Shown here: one piece after another, positions 1 to 5,750 of the stretch | Position numbering within the stretch: the stretch's first letter is position 1 | How the letters are laid out: each line of letters begins with the position of its first letter | Assembly: GCA_964633955.1 (NCBI GenBank) | Contig: CAZWIA010000032.1 | Span: 1-12,198, forward strand | DNA from: JAQBQQ01 sp964633955 | GTDB taxonomy: Bacteria; Patescibacteriota; Gracilibacteria; Peribacterales; Peribacteraceae | DNA length: 12,198 nucleotides | Reading direction: 5' to 3' | Program-made: the position numbers and the translations under genes | The notes under the pieces: generated by a model | Told to the model about the DNA's origin: nothing | The model's input: only the letters and a program-made list of their open reading frames with translations | Database searches by the model: none

Positions 1-405
1 ATGTGTACTATGTTTTCAAGATTTTAGCCCGCGCAGCGGAAATCTCGGGAGCTTGATCCCGAGTGCACGCTTCAAGGCGCTCGATTTAACCGCCTTAGGG
101 AGGCGAGGGAGTTGGGGATTGAGCAGGAGGTGAAGGATCACTTGGAAGGTCTCAAGCAGCGTAGGGATACCGTCCAGACACGTCTGAGTAGCGCCCATGA
201 GACGGGAAGCGAGTGGGTGGAGGAAGTGATCAAGAGCTTGGACCTGTTCAAACTGCTTGGGGAAGCCATCATCTACGGAAATGCCCGTACCAGGGAGATG
301 TGCCTCACAGCCATAGGTTCGAACTACTCTGTGACAGACGGAAAGCTCAGCTGCAAGCTGAATAGTCCGTTCCGGGAACGTGCCACTGATGCTGTGTGTA
401 GGGAA

Positions 406-491
406 TGGTGGGCCGGGAGGGACTTGCACCCCCGAAGGCGTGAGCCACCTGATTTACAGTCAGGCGCGTTTGACTACTTCGCTACCGACCC
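406..491 (-). tRNA. tRNA-Tyr, anticodon GTA
   Basis: On the minus strand an 86-nt cloverleaf runs from 491 to 406. The acceptor GGGTCGG pairs with CCGGCCC (one G-U), discriminator A is at 409, and the CCA end is encoded at 408-406. The anticodon stem CCTGA/TCAGG encloses loop CTGTAAA, so the anticodon is GTA (Tyr). The 14-nt variable arm (GGC-TCAC-GCC stem) is the class II arm expected of bacterial tRNA-Tyr. The T stem GGGGG/CCCTC holds loop TGCAAGT, which has G where T55 is almost always found. The recombinase-like frame on the plus strand overlaps the whole gene. Confidence 0.95.
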
Positions 492-508
492 AAGTTTTAC
501 TGCCACAA

Positions 509-517
509 ATGGTACCA
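509..517 (-). promoter_or_regulatory. Extended -10 promoter for tRNA-Tyr
   Basis: Read on the minus strand this is TGGTACCAT, an extended -10 element (TGn followed by TACCAT) ending 17 nt before the tRNA 5' end. It predicts a leader of about 10 nt. No convincing -35 hexamer is seen at 17 nt spacing. Confidence 0.4.
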
Positions 518-534
518 GAATGAACAACGATTGA

Positions 535-709
535 GTTACTCGCCCACCGAAGCGCCAAAGCGCGGAGGTGGGCCGACCCGAGGAACGGTCAGGAGATGGA
601 AGGAACAGGCGAGTGGCCAGTCAGCTGGCCGACCTTAAGAACACGCCCGGATCACCGGAACAGGCGCAGTATACGGCTCGCATTCCATATGCAAAAGCCT
701 TTTCAGGCT
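535..709. ncRNA. Candidate structured RNA region (no family recognised)
   Basis: This stretch between tRNA-Tyr and the next gene is unusually rich in nested inverted repeats. ACTCGCC (538-544) pairs with GGCGAGT (608-614). Inside it, GCCCACC (542-548) pairs with GGTGGGC (567-573) around an inner GCGC-CAAA-GCGC hairpin (552-563), separated by a symmetric purine internal loop GAA/GGA. GACC (575-578) pairs with GGTC (587-590). GGCCAG-TCAG-CTGGCC (615-630), CGCC-CGG-ATCA-CCG-GAACA-GGCG (644-666) and AGCCT-TTTC-AGGCT (696-709) follow. GGAACAGGCG occurs twice (602-611, 657-666). The stretch does not match SRP RNA, RNase P RNA, tmRNA or a riboswitch that I can recall. The transcribed strand is unknown. 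The reading frame across it (GTG 568 onward) has no recognisable protein features. Confidence 0.3.
693..709 (-). terminator. Weak hairpin terminator after the 82-aa gene
   Basis: On the minus strand AGCCT-GAAA-AGGCT is followed by TTTGC: a 5-bp stem with a GAAA tetraloop and a short T run, about 50 nt after the stop codon of the gene ending at 762. It is short, so this is a weak call. Confidence 0.3.
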
Positions 710-761
710 ATGAGGTGGAAGGACAAGCTCAAAAGCTCATGAGCGAAGAAGCTCGCTATTA

Positions 762-1010
762 TCACAGCCGGGGCGCCGCCGGCTCCCGCTCTACCGCAGC
801 CGGCGGCTCTATGTCCGGCAACCGGACATCCAGCGCAGGCTGGTCGTTGGCGGGATTGGCATTGAGCGCGGCCATGCGGACCCCCAGGAGCGCCATCGCC
901 ATGGCCAGGAGCAGCGCGATCAGCCCCACCACCCGCGCGGCGGCGGCCTGTTCGGCGTCCGCATCAATGGGGAGTACCGGGCGTGTGGGAGAGTGCGATG
1001 CGGTGATCAT
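762..1010 (-). CDS. Hypothetical small single-pass membrane protein (82 aa)
   Basis: ATG at 1010 is preceded by AGAAGG (3 nt before the ATG), a plausible Shine-Dalgarno element and one of the few in this window. The protein has a polar N-terminus (about 1-25), one hydrophobic helix at about 26-48 (VVGLIALLLAMAMALLGVRM), and a Pro/Glu/Ala-rich tail of about 34 residues that should lie outside the helix. There are no Cys residues or recognisable domains. It is a single-gene unit with a possible promoter 60-100 nt upstream and a weak hairpin about 50 nt downstream. I do not recognise the family. The longer in-frame opening upstream of 1010 lacks a ribosome site and crosses the likely promoter, so it was not used. 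Confidence 0.6.
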   Translation of the reverse strand: MITASHSPTRPVLPIDADAEQAAAARVVGLIALLLAMAMALLGVRMAALNANPANDQPALDVRLPDIEPPAAVEREPAAPRL

Positions 1011-1076
1011 GCACCTTCTGACGGAAGACAGGTGCGGCTCTTGCGCATCCGCCTGCCACGCCCGTGCATGAAAACG

Positions 1077-1107
1077 ATAATAGGAAATATAAATACTGCA
1101 CGTGCAA
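1077..1107 (-). promoter_or_regulatory. Promoter for the 82-aa membrane protein
   Basis: The minus strand shows TTGCAC (1107-1102), a 19-nt spacer, then TATTAT (1082-1077), within an AT-rich patch unlike the surrounding GC-rich DNA. It predicts a transcript start near 1070 and a leader of about 60 nt before ATG 1010, consistent with that gene using an SD site. The spacer is longer than ideal. Confidence 0.4.
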
Positions 1108-1199
1108 GTTCTTCCGTGAACACACCGCTGGATCAGCGATCGAACTTCTCCGCTTAGGAGAGAGGAGAGAGATGGATCAACTGCGCGAAGAGCGCAGAC

Positions 1200-1229
1200 T
1201 TGCGTTCTGGAGGTGTACGCGTGTACACT
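1200..1229 (+). promoter_or_regulatory. Promoter placing a leaderless start at ATG 1236
   Basis: TTGCGT (1200-1205), an 18-nt spacer, and TACACT (1224-1229) end 6 nt before ATG 1236, the same geometry as six other genes here. The inverted repeat GTGTAC-GCGT-GTACAC (1213-1228) overlaps the -10 box and could be an operator. Confidence 0.4.
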
Positions 1230-1235
1230 TCGCCC

Positions 1236-1595
1236 ATGCCGCTCAGGACAGCCATCCACGGCCAGGAATTCCCCTCCAAGACGGTGGTGATTGACTGGTC
1301 GTCCACCCCCGTCTCCGCCCACGCGGACGGCGCAGATGGAGAGGTGGAGCGCCTGGTGCGGTGGGTGAAGGAGTATCCCCGGCGCTCGGCCATCCACGTG
1401 GTGCTGAGAAGCGCGGTGGCAGACCGCCTGTCTCGGAGGCTCCAGAGCCGTCTCCTGTCTCTGGGCTGCCGCGTGACGGTGCGGACGGCCCTGGTCTCAC
1501 GCGCGCAGGATGATCGGCCGGCGGGCCAAGGCTGGGAGGCGGATTTTGGTGTCCCGCGCACGGTGCGGGCTTCCCCTTTGCTACTTACCACCTGA
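1236..1595 (+). CDS. Hypothetical cytosolic protein (119 aa)
   Basis: The frame begins MPLRTAIHGQEFPSKTVVID and has no signal peptide or membrane segment. The early hydrophobic strand TVVIDWSS, a helix rich in charged residues, the strand AIHVVLRS, another helix, and the strand CRVTVRTAL alternate as in a small alpha/beta fold of about 80 residues. The last 30 residues look disordered. I do not recognise the family. Two starts compete. ATG 1236 is favoured because a -10 box lies 6 nt upstream. GTG 1221 has a GGAGG 7 nt before it, but would lie inside the predicted promoter. The gene ends convergently with the pilin unit and has its own hairpin terminator 60 nt downstream. Confidence 0.55.
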   Translation: MPLRTAIHGQEFPSKTVVIDWSSTPVSAHADGADGEVERLVRWVKEYPRRSAIHVVLRSAVADRLSRRLQSRLLSLGCRVTVRTALVSRAQDDRPAGQGWEADFGVPRTVRASPLLLTT

Positions 1596-1652
1596 AAGAC
1601 TTCCGTGCGCCGTACGCGGGGCGCGGAGGAGAATGGACAACAAGAGCGGAGG

Positions 1653-1680
1653 AAAAGGCGCTTGCGGGAAGCGTCTTTTC
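1653..1680. terminator. Bidirectional intrinsic terminator
   Basis: GGCGCTT (1657-1663) pairs with AAGCGTC (1669-1675; one G-U) around loop GCGGG. It is flanked by AAAA (1653-1656) and TTTTC (1676-1680), so a T run follows the stem on either strand. It sits between the convergent genes ending at 1595 (+) and 1683 (-) and serves both. On the minus strand it lies just after the stop codon. Confidence 0.75.
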
Positions 1681-1682
1681 TC

Positions 1683-2159
1683 CTATGGCCGTTGCGCGGT
1701 GGCGGAGGTCTCTTGTCTGCGCGGCTTGAGGAGGAGCGGCAGGAGCCCGAGCGGGATGCTCAGGAGGATCCAAGGGAGCTGGAACTGCAGGTGTTGCAGG
1801 AGCTTGAGGAGGAACGGCAGCTCGCCCAGGGGATAGCTGAAGCGGTCCGGATTCCACACGTCCGCCACCACGTAGAGGGCGGCGGTGAGGCAGACCGCGG
1901 TCGCGGCCAGCCACCGCAGTATGGCAGCCGCCTTGGCGGACCGGTCCATGGTCAGGGTGGGTGAATGTGCCAGTGCGCTTCCCAGGAGCAGCGGGGTGAT
2001 GATGTAAGCCGTAAGTCCCAGTGCGAGCAGCACCGTACTGCCGGCGGATACGGAGACGGCCAGAATGAGGAGGTACAGCGCGGCGGATCTCAGGAGCGCG
2101 CGCTGAACGGCCGGGTCGCGCAGGGGGAAGAACGCGGTGGTGGGCAGGGGGGTGGTCAT
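1683..2159 (-). CDS. Hypothetical four-TM membrane protein (158 aa)
   Basis: The protein is dominated by hydrophobic helices at about 24-42, 44-64, 80-102 and 116-146, with a short polar N-terminus and a basic, Gln/Thr-rich C-terminal tail (KPRRQETSATAQRP). Positive residues in the tail suggest a cytoplasmic C-terminus. No enzyme motif is seen and the family is not recognised. ATG 2159 lies 9 nt after the TAA of the pilin-like gene. The gap is CCCCCTCCC with no Shine-Dalgarno site, so translation is probably coupled to the upstream gene or initiated by a non-SD route. Its place behind a prepilin-like gene could mean a role in pilus assembly or simply co-transcription. The sequence does not decide. 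Confidence 0.75.
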   Translation of the reverse strand: MTTPLPTTAFFPLRDPAVQRALLRSAALYLLILAVSVSAGSTVLLALGLTAYIITPLLLGSALAHSPTLTMDRSAKAAAILRWLAATAVCLTAALYVVADVWNPDRFSYPLGELPFLLKLLQHLQFQLPWILLSIPLGLLPLLLKPRRQETSATAQRP

Positions 2160-2168
2160 GGGAGGGGG

Positions 2169-2654
2169 TTAGCGGGAGGCACGGATGACCTGGTCTGCCT
2201 GTTCCGTGCCGGGAGCAAAGACCGTCACGCGCGAGCTGTCATGCGCGAACATGTAGTAGTTGGTGCCGGTTGACGCGGAGGGTTCGCGGGGATCGAACGG
2301 GATCTCCGCCAGGTAGGTGCCGGAGAGGATCCGCAGGTTGATGCCATTCTGGCAGCTCTCCGCCGTCACCTTGCAGATGGGCCGCGCGTTCTCTTGGCCG
2401 TAGGGGATGGGCGGCATCACGCCCTCGTTATCCAGCGTGTACTGGTAGAACGCCATGAGGATAGTGAGCACGTCCGACCGGCGCTGCGCATCCCGCGTCT
2501 GGGCAAGCTGCCGGTGCGGGTTGATGGCCTGCATCACCACGCTCACCAGCGCGCCAATGAGCGCCACGACGATCAAGAGTTCCATCAGCGTGAAGCCGGA
2601 GCGAACGTAGGGGCGGCGGGCGGGCAGGGCGGAGCGGAGAACCGTCCCGCGCAT
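2169..2654 (-). CDS. Prepilin-type pseudopilin (type IV pilin-like/type II secretion G-like)
   Basis: The protein (161 aa) has a 20-residue basic leader ending in SG, then FTLMELLIVVALIGALVSVV, the class III prepilin signal. Cleavage and N-methylation are expected between Gly20 and Phe21, and Glu25 is the conserved +5 glutamate. After the hydrophobic helix comes a pilin alpha1-C segment with INPHRQLAQTRDAQRRSDV and DNEGVMPPIP, the layout of GspG/PilA-like pseudopilins in CPR bacteria. Cys114 and Cys121 (ICKVTAESCQ) may form a disulfide. ATG 2654 is the only ordinary start between an in-frame stop and the leader. No Shine-Dalgarno site and no clear promoter are visible. It heads a two-gene unit with the four-TM protein. 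The prepilin peptidase and assembly ATPase are not in the window. Confidence 0.85.
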   Translation of the reverse strand: MRGTVLRSALPARRPYVRSGFTLMELLIVVALIGALVSVVMQAINPHRQLAQTRDAQRRSDVLTILMAFYQYTLDNEGVMPPIPYGQENARPICKVTAESCQNGINLRILSGTYLAEIPFDPREPSASTGTNYYMFAHDSSRVTVFAPGTEQADQVIRASR

Positions 2655-2742
2655 TCTATCGGATCGGGTTGCCTCGTCCTGCGATGTCTCTGGCCGTCAC
2701 GGATGTTCTGTGATCTGGAAGCATCTTCCGGACTTGGGGAAG

Positions 2743-2771
2743 TTGCCCCGGCGGGATGGAGCCCGTACGCT
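2743..2771 (+). promoter_or_regulatory. Promoter for a leaderless mRNA starting at ATG 2778
   Basis: TTGCCC (2743-2748), a 17-nt spacer, and TACGCT (2766-2771) end 6 nt before ATG 2778, so transcription should begin at or next to the start codon. GGGGAAGTTG recurs at 2735-2744 and 2810-2819, of unknown meaning. Confidence 0.45.
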
Positions 2772-2777
2772 ACGCGC

Positions 2778-3215
2778 ATGCGGTTTCCCGAACGGACTTC
2801 CCGGAGGTGGGGGAAGTTGGCGTACGCGCTAGAGTGGGTCGCCATGATCGCGCACTACTTGGGCATCACGCTCTTCCTGGTCATCACGCTCTATCAGCTG
2901 CGCGGATTTCTGGAGACGGGGCGGTGGCTGTGGATGGCCATGCGGCTCCTGTTCATCGATCACCTGGGCCTTCCCTTCTTCACTGATCCCGCCGGCTGGT
3001 ATCAGGCTCCTGCAACATGGAAGGGCCTGCAGCGGGTATTGGAGGTTATCATGGAACGCGTGCCGGTGTCCCTGCTCTTCCTGGCGGTAGGGAGGTACTT
3101 GTCTTTCAGCCTCCTATGGCTGGTGGACCGGTGGATGCCGGAAAAGGTGGTTCCCCAGGGAAGATCCACGGTCACTGACGCCCGGCGTCAGAAGATCCTC
3201 ATGAACATCAAGTAG
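2778..3215 (+). CDS. Hypothetical membrane protein (145 aa)
   Basis: The protein starts MRFPERTSRRW, a basic N-terminus, followed by hydrophobic helices at about 15-41, possibly 48-70, and about 95-118, and a basic C-terminal tail ending RRQKILMNIK. Trp and Leu are frequent at the helix ends. I recognise no domain. ATG 2778 is chosen because a good -35/-10 pair ends 6 nt upstream. ATG 2844 (MIAHYLG) would remove half of the first helix. The gene is divergent from the pilin unit and its stop (TAG 3213-3215) lies 4 nt from the convergent stop of the cupredoxin-like gene, with no terminator hairpin between them. Confidence 0.65.
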   Translation: MRFPERTSRRWGKLAYALEWVAMIAHYLGITLFLVITLYQLRGFLETGRWLWMAMRLLFIDHLGLPFFTDPAGWYQAPATWKGLQRVLEVIMERVPVSLLFLAVGRYLSFSLLWLVDRWMPEKVVPQGRSTVTDARRQKILMNIK

Positions 3216-3219
3216 CCAT

Positions 3220-4095
3220 TCACGCGCGCTGCACAATCGTCTTGCGCAGCAGGATGGCCATGGCGCTTGTGCCAATTGCCCACCACACGGCCGGTCCGGT
3301 CGCCGCGGTGGTCCGCGGAGCGCCGCCGTGGAGCGTCTGCGATTGCCTCAGCGTGCCGTCTGGGTTGAAGTGGTCGGGCAGGGGATTGCCCTGCGGATCG
3401 AACGGCTGCTCCGCGCTTCCGCCTACGGTATAGGGATTCTGCGGGAGCAGGGGCACGTCCGCCGCCGGGATGCTGGCGGGCGGCGCAGGGGCGGTGTCCG
3501 GCGGTGTTTCGGTCGCCGGCAGGATCTCCTCGCTCTCCGGCACCGGCAGGCCGGGAGTGCCGGGTACCACCGTCACCTGTACCTGCAGCGTGGTGTCCGT
3601 GGCGGAGAGAAAGGTGTAGGTGCCGGCGGGCTGGTCGGCGCTCAGCTGGAACGTTTCCGCGCTGCCGGGGAAGACGAACGGCACGGTGGCGGACCCGGCC
3701 TCCGCGCCCAGTACGCCGTCTGCTTCCAGCACGTAGGGGATCTGGGAGGCGTTCTGGAACGTGATGTTCCCGCCGGCTCGCACGGTCACCCAAGCCGGCT
3801 CTGCGCCGTCATCGGACAGGCGCACGGTGACCGCTGCGGGCGCGGCGTCCTGGGTGGACATGTCCGGGGAGGGCAGAGAATCCGGCAGCAGCTGGCCAAT
3901 CGCCTGCCAACCGTCCGTCTGCCACAGTCCCAGAGCAAGCGCGAGCGCGATGCCGATCACCGCCGCCGCCTGACGCGAGCGGCCGGTGGCGGAGATGGGC
4001 ACGCGCGCGCGGGCGCGGACCGGCACCGCGCGGGTCGCTTCGGCTGCGGGGGCAGGGATGGGCTCGGTGGTGTCCCAGTGGGGATGCAAGTCCAT
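3220..4095 (-). CDS. Membrane-anchored protein with a cupredoxin-like domain
   Basis: The protein (291 aa) has a cytoplasmic Pro/Arg-rich N-terminus, one TM helix at about 43-58 (AAAVIGIALALALGLW), then at about 88-176 a beta-rich domain with the layout of small cupredoxin-like domains (VTVRLSDDGAEPAWVTVRAG, ITFQNASQIPYVLE, a Phe-rich strand, AGTYTFLS). The usual copper ligands (Cys and two His) are absent from that domain, so copper binding is unlikely. A Pro/Glu-rich stalk (about 177-262) leads to ATGPAVWWAIG and a second hydrophobic helix (about 266-284) with a basic end. It is the third gene of a surface operon: ATG 4095 follows the upstream TGA by 2 nt with no Shine-Dalgarno site, so coupling is likely. 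The fold assignment is by eye. Confidence 0.7.
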   Translation of the reverse strand: MDLHPHWDTTEPIPAPAAEATRAVPVRARARVPISATGRSRQAAAVIGIALALALGLWQTDGWQAIGQLLPDSLPSPDMSTQDAAPAAVTVRLSDDGAEPAWVTVRAGGNITFQNASQIPYVLEADGVLGAEAGSATVPFVFPGSAETFQLSADQPAGTYTFLSATDTTLQVQVTVVPGTPGLPVPESEEILPATETPPDTAPAPPASIPAADVPLLPQNPYTVGGSAEQPFDPQGNPLPDHFNPDGTLRQSQTLHGGAPRTTAATGPAVWWAIGTSAMAILLRKTIVQRA

Positions 4096-4097
4096 GA

Positions 4098-5324
4098 TCA
4101 GGGGTGGGTGACCGCGCGGCCGCGGGCGGCGCGGAAGGTCAGGAGGCCCGCGCCGGCCAACGCCAGGAGCAGGACGCCGACCGGGAAGCCCGTTGCGCCG
4201 GGAACAGTCTGACCCGGCTTTTGTCCGCCCACCGGGTTCTTGCCGCCGCCCATGCCCGTGCCAAGGAGCGGGACGGTGGAGGTAGCGGGGCTGCCCACCT
4301 TCACGGCCACTTCCTGGCTGAAGGCGGTCTCCTCCGCGTTGGCGCTCACGCCGCGCAGGGCAAAGTAGTAGGTGGTGTCCACGGGCAGGTTGCGCAGCAC
4401 CAGCGTGGTCTGCGCGGCGGGCATGGCGCGCCGCTGCAGGTACTCCCCGCTGCGCGTGCCGTAGTAGAGGTGGTAGCCGCCAAGGGCACCGGAGCGCAGG
4501 GCGTCCCAGGCCAGGTACACCGTGCTGCCCTCGGTGGTCACGCGTAGGTTTTGCGGCTGGATGAGTGTGAAGACAGCGGTCTCCGGCGCCGGGGCGGCGG
4601 AGGACGGAGGCGGCTCAAACGGAGCGGAAGAGGAGGGTGGCGCGGAGCTGGCCTGGGCAGTCGCGCTGGAGGAGGAGGCTATGGGCGCGGCGGAAGATGC
4701 CTGCGCCTCTAGGGGCTGCGTGGGGATGAAGAGTGCGCTCTGAGCCGGAGAGAGCAGATTGTCCGCCTGGCCCGTCCGCGCGATGCTGACGTAGGTGTGG
4801 CCGTCCGTGCCTTCCGTGACATCGTTGAAGGAGAGGATGGTGGCGTACGCCGGCGCCACGGCGGTCAGCCGGAAGCGGATCCGCGCCAGCGGAATCAGCG
4901 GACCGGAGGCCTTGCCGCTGCGCGTCTCCGCCTGGAACTTGGCGTAGCCGGAATCAAACCCCGTCTCGCCGGGCGTGGTGACCGGGAACGCTTCAGCGGG
5001 CGTGATCTCCAGACCCTGGAGCACGTTGGGATCGTACGCCAGCCAGAACCGGACACGCTCAATACCCGCGTTGCCCTCGTTCCGCAGGACCACGTCCATA
5101 TCCACGTCCTGGCCCACCAGGACCGTGGGCGTCACCATGGAGGCCGGGTCCTTCACCGCAAAGCCGGGGCAGTCCTCCTGGCGTTCCGCGCCGCAATGCG
5201 GCCGCAGGAACAGCTGGCTTCCGGCCGTCACGGCGTCCGCCGGACCGGGCAGGGCCAGGCCGATCGTCCCCATGGCGAGCAGCAGGGCGGGAAGCAGCCG
5301 GAAGGGGGTGCTCTGGGTGTGCAT
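4098..5324 (-). CDS. Exported surface protein: cohesin-like domain, Ser/Ala/Pro linker, FN3 domain, C-terminal TM anchor
   Basis: The protein (408 aa) begins with a signal peptide (hydrophobic core about 10-26, likely cleavage after ADA at 31). Residues about 66-200 form a cohesin-like beta domain: VLVGQDVDMDVVLRN, FWLAYDPNVLQGLEITPA, LIPLARIRFRL and ATILSFNDV follow the pattern of cohesin and related carbohydrate-associated domains. A Ser/Ala/Pro linker (about 203-250) leads to an FN3 domain (about 256-344; PQNLRV, YLAWDA, YHLYYG, TTYYFALRGVS). A Gly-rich stretch and TVPGATGFP precede a TM helix (about 380-399) and a basic tail, a surface-anchor layout. C44 and C52 could form a disulfide. 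ATG 5324 follows the upstream stop by 11 nt of C/T-rich sequence (TCCTCCTTCTC) and no SD. Cohesin-like domains outside cellulosomes are common on archaeal and bacterial surface proteins. No dockerin partner is visible here. Confidence 0.85.
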   Translation of the reverse strand: MHTQSTPFRLLPALLLAMGTIGLALPGPADAVTAGSQLFLRPHCGAERQEDCPGFAVKDPASMVTPTVLVGQDVDMDVVLRNEGNAGIERVRFWLAYDPNVLQGLEITPAEAFPVTTPGETGFDSGYAKFQAETRSGKASGPLIPLARIRFRLTAVAPAYATILSFNDVTEGTDGHTYVSIARTGQADNLLSPAQSALFIPTQPLEAQASSAAPIASSSSATAQASSAPPSSSAPFEPPPSSAAPAPETAVFTLIQPQNLRVTTEGSTVYLAWDALRSGALGGYHLYYGTRSGEYLQRRAMPAAQTTLVLRNLPVDTTYYFALRGVSANAEETAFSQEVAVKVGSPATSTVPLLGTGMGGGKNPVGGQKPGQTVPGATGFPVGVLLLALAGAGLLTFRAARGRAVTHP

Positions 5325-5335
5325 GAGAAGGAGGA

Positions 5336-5605
5336 TCAGCGCGAGAGCCGGAGCGCAATGAGCGCGGCCGACCGGGCGTCCACGCCGCCGTCTGTCACCT
5401 CCGTCTGGGACATTCCGTCCGGCACGCGGCCGTAGGGGAATTCCGCGGGAGAGCGGCCGGCAGCCACCTGTTCGCTCAGGACGCCGGTTTCACCGGCGGT
5501 CCGGACGCCCATGAGGAACGCGCCGGCAACGCACAGCGCGCTAAAGCCTATGAGATGCGCCAGCCGGATGAACGCCGCGCGGGAGAAGGGGATGTGTGTG
5601 TGCAT
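5336..5605 (-). CDS. Hypothetical small membrane protein (89 aa), first gene of the surface operon
   Basis: The protein has a basic/polar N-terminus (MHTHIPFSRAAFIRL), one hydrophobic helix at about 17-34 (LIGFSALCVAGAFLMG), then about 55 polar residues ending RSAALIALRLSR. The helix may be an uncleaved signal anchor. The family is not recognised. ATG 5605 lies 8 nt below a perfect TATAAT box, giving a leaderless or nearly leaderless transcript. It leads the unit with the cohesin-like and cupredoxin-like genes (gaps of 11 and 2 nt), so it may belong to the same surface complex. This is inference from gene order only. Confidence 0.7.
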   Translation of the reverse strand: MHTHIPFSRAAFIRLAHLIGFSALCVAGAFLMGVRTAGETGVLSEQVAAGRSPAEFPYGRVPDGMSQTEVTDGGVDARSAALIALRLSR

Positions 5606-5613
5606 ATCCGAGT

Positions 5614-5642
5614 ATTATAGCCCAAAACGCCCATCCTCTCCA
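5614..5642 (-). promoter_or_regulatory. Promoter of the surface-protein operon
   Basis: The minus strand shows TGGAGA (5642-5637), a 17-nt spacer, and a perfect TATAAT (5619-5614), which ends 8 nt before ATG 5605. It is divergent from the holA promoter. Confidence 0.65.
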
Positions 5643-5735
5643 TGGGCTCCCGTTGACAGGCGGAGGGAGTTGCAGAAGGCGGAATGGCGGTTTTCTTCTC
5701 AAAAACAGGCTTCGGCTCGTGCGGGCGGCGGAGGC

Positions 5736-5744
5736 TGATAGAAT
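5736..5744 (+). promoter_or_regulatory. Extended -10 promoter for the holA-like gene
   Basis: TGATAGAAT is an extended -10 (TGn plus TAGAAT, 5 of 6 consensus) ending 6 nt before GTG 5751. The -35 region (CTCGTG) is poor, as is usual when the TGn extension is present. A leaderless mRNA is predicted. Confidence 0.5.
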
Positions 5745-5750
5745 GGCGGC

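Larger units (their letters stand above)
112..534 (+). pseudogene. C-terminal remnant of a serine site-specific recombinase, reading into tRNA-Tyr
   Basis: An open frame (TTG at 112; open since a TAG at 25-27) encodes a helical, charged stretch followed by GSNYSVTDGKL and a short beta-rich end. This resembles the extreme C-terminus of large serine recombinases of CPR bacteria, where a coiled coil is followed by a 'GSNL...L.....KPF' segment. No resolvase catalytic domain or zinc ribbon lies upstream in the window, and the frame is closed by a stop at 25, so this looks like a 3' relic unless a frameshift hides the rest beyond the left edge. From about 406 the frame (WWAGRDLHP and on) is simply the antisense of the tRNA-Tyr gene. 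Recombinase or integrase ends that overlap tRNA genes are common at integration sites. Family assignment is from pattern memory, not from a search. Confidence 0.5.

Noticed and set aside
580..612. SRP (4.5S) RNA apical loop
   Set aside because: GGTCAGG and GGAAGGAA recall the conserved loop, but the tetraloop-closing stem does not pair and AGCA is not present, so the symmetric loop cannot form.
568..1071. Plus-strand frame starting GTG 568
   Set aside because: It has no recognisable domain, runs through the hairpin-rich stretch and then overlaps the minus-strand 82-aa gene, whose SD site and TM helix are more convincing.
1172..1294. 40-aa leader peptide (MDQLREERR...) with a GGAGAG site and an upstream hairpin
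   Set aside because: It overlaps the predicted promoter and start of the 119-aa gene in another frame, and its tail is just an alternative reading of that gene. No regulatory codon pattern is seen.
3328..4212. Long plus-strand frame opposite the cupredoxin-like gene
   Set aside because: It is Gly/Arg-rich with no folded pattern, typical of the antisense of GC-rich coding DNA. The minus-strand gene has clear domains, TM helices and operon context.
4797..5435. Plus-strand frame opposite the cohesin-like gene
   Set aside because: Antisense shadow of a gene with signal peptide, cohesin-like and FN3 domains.
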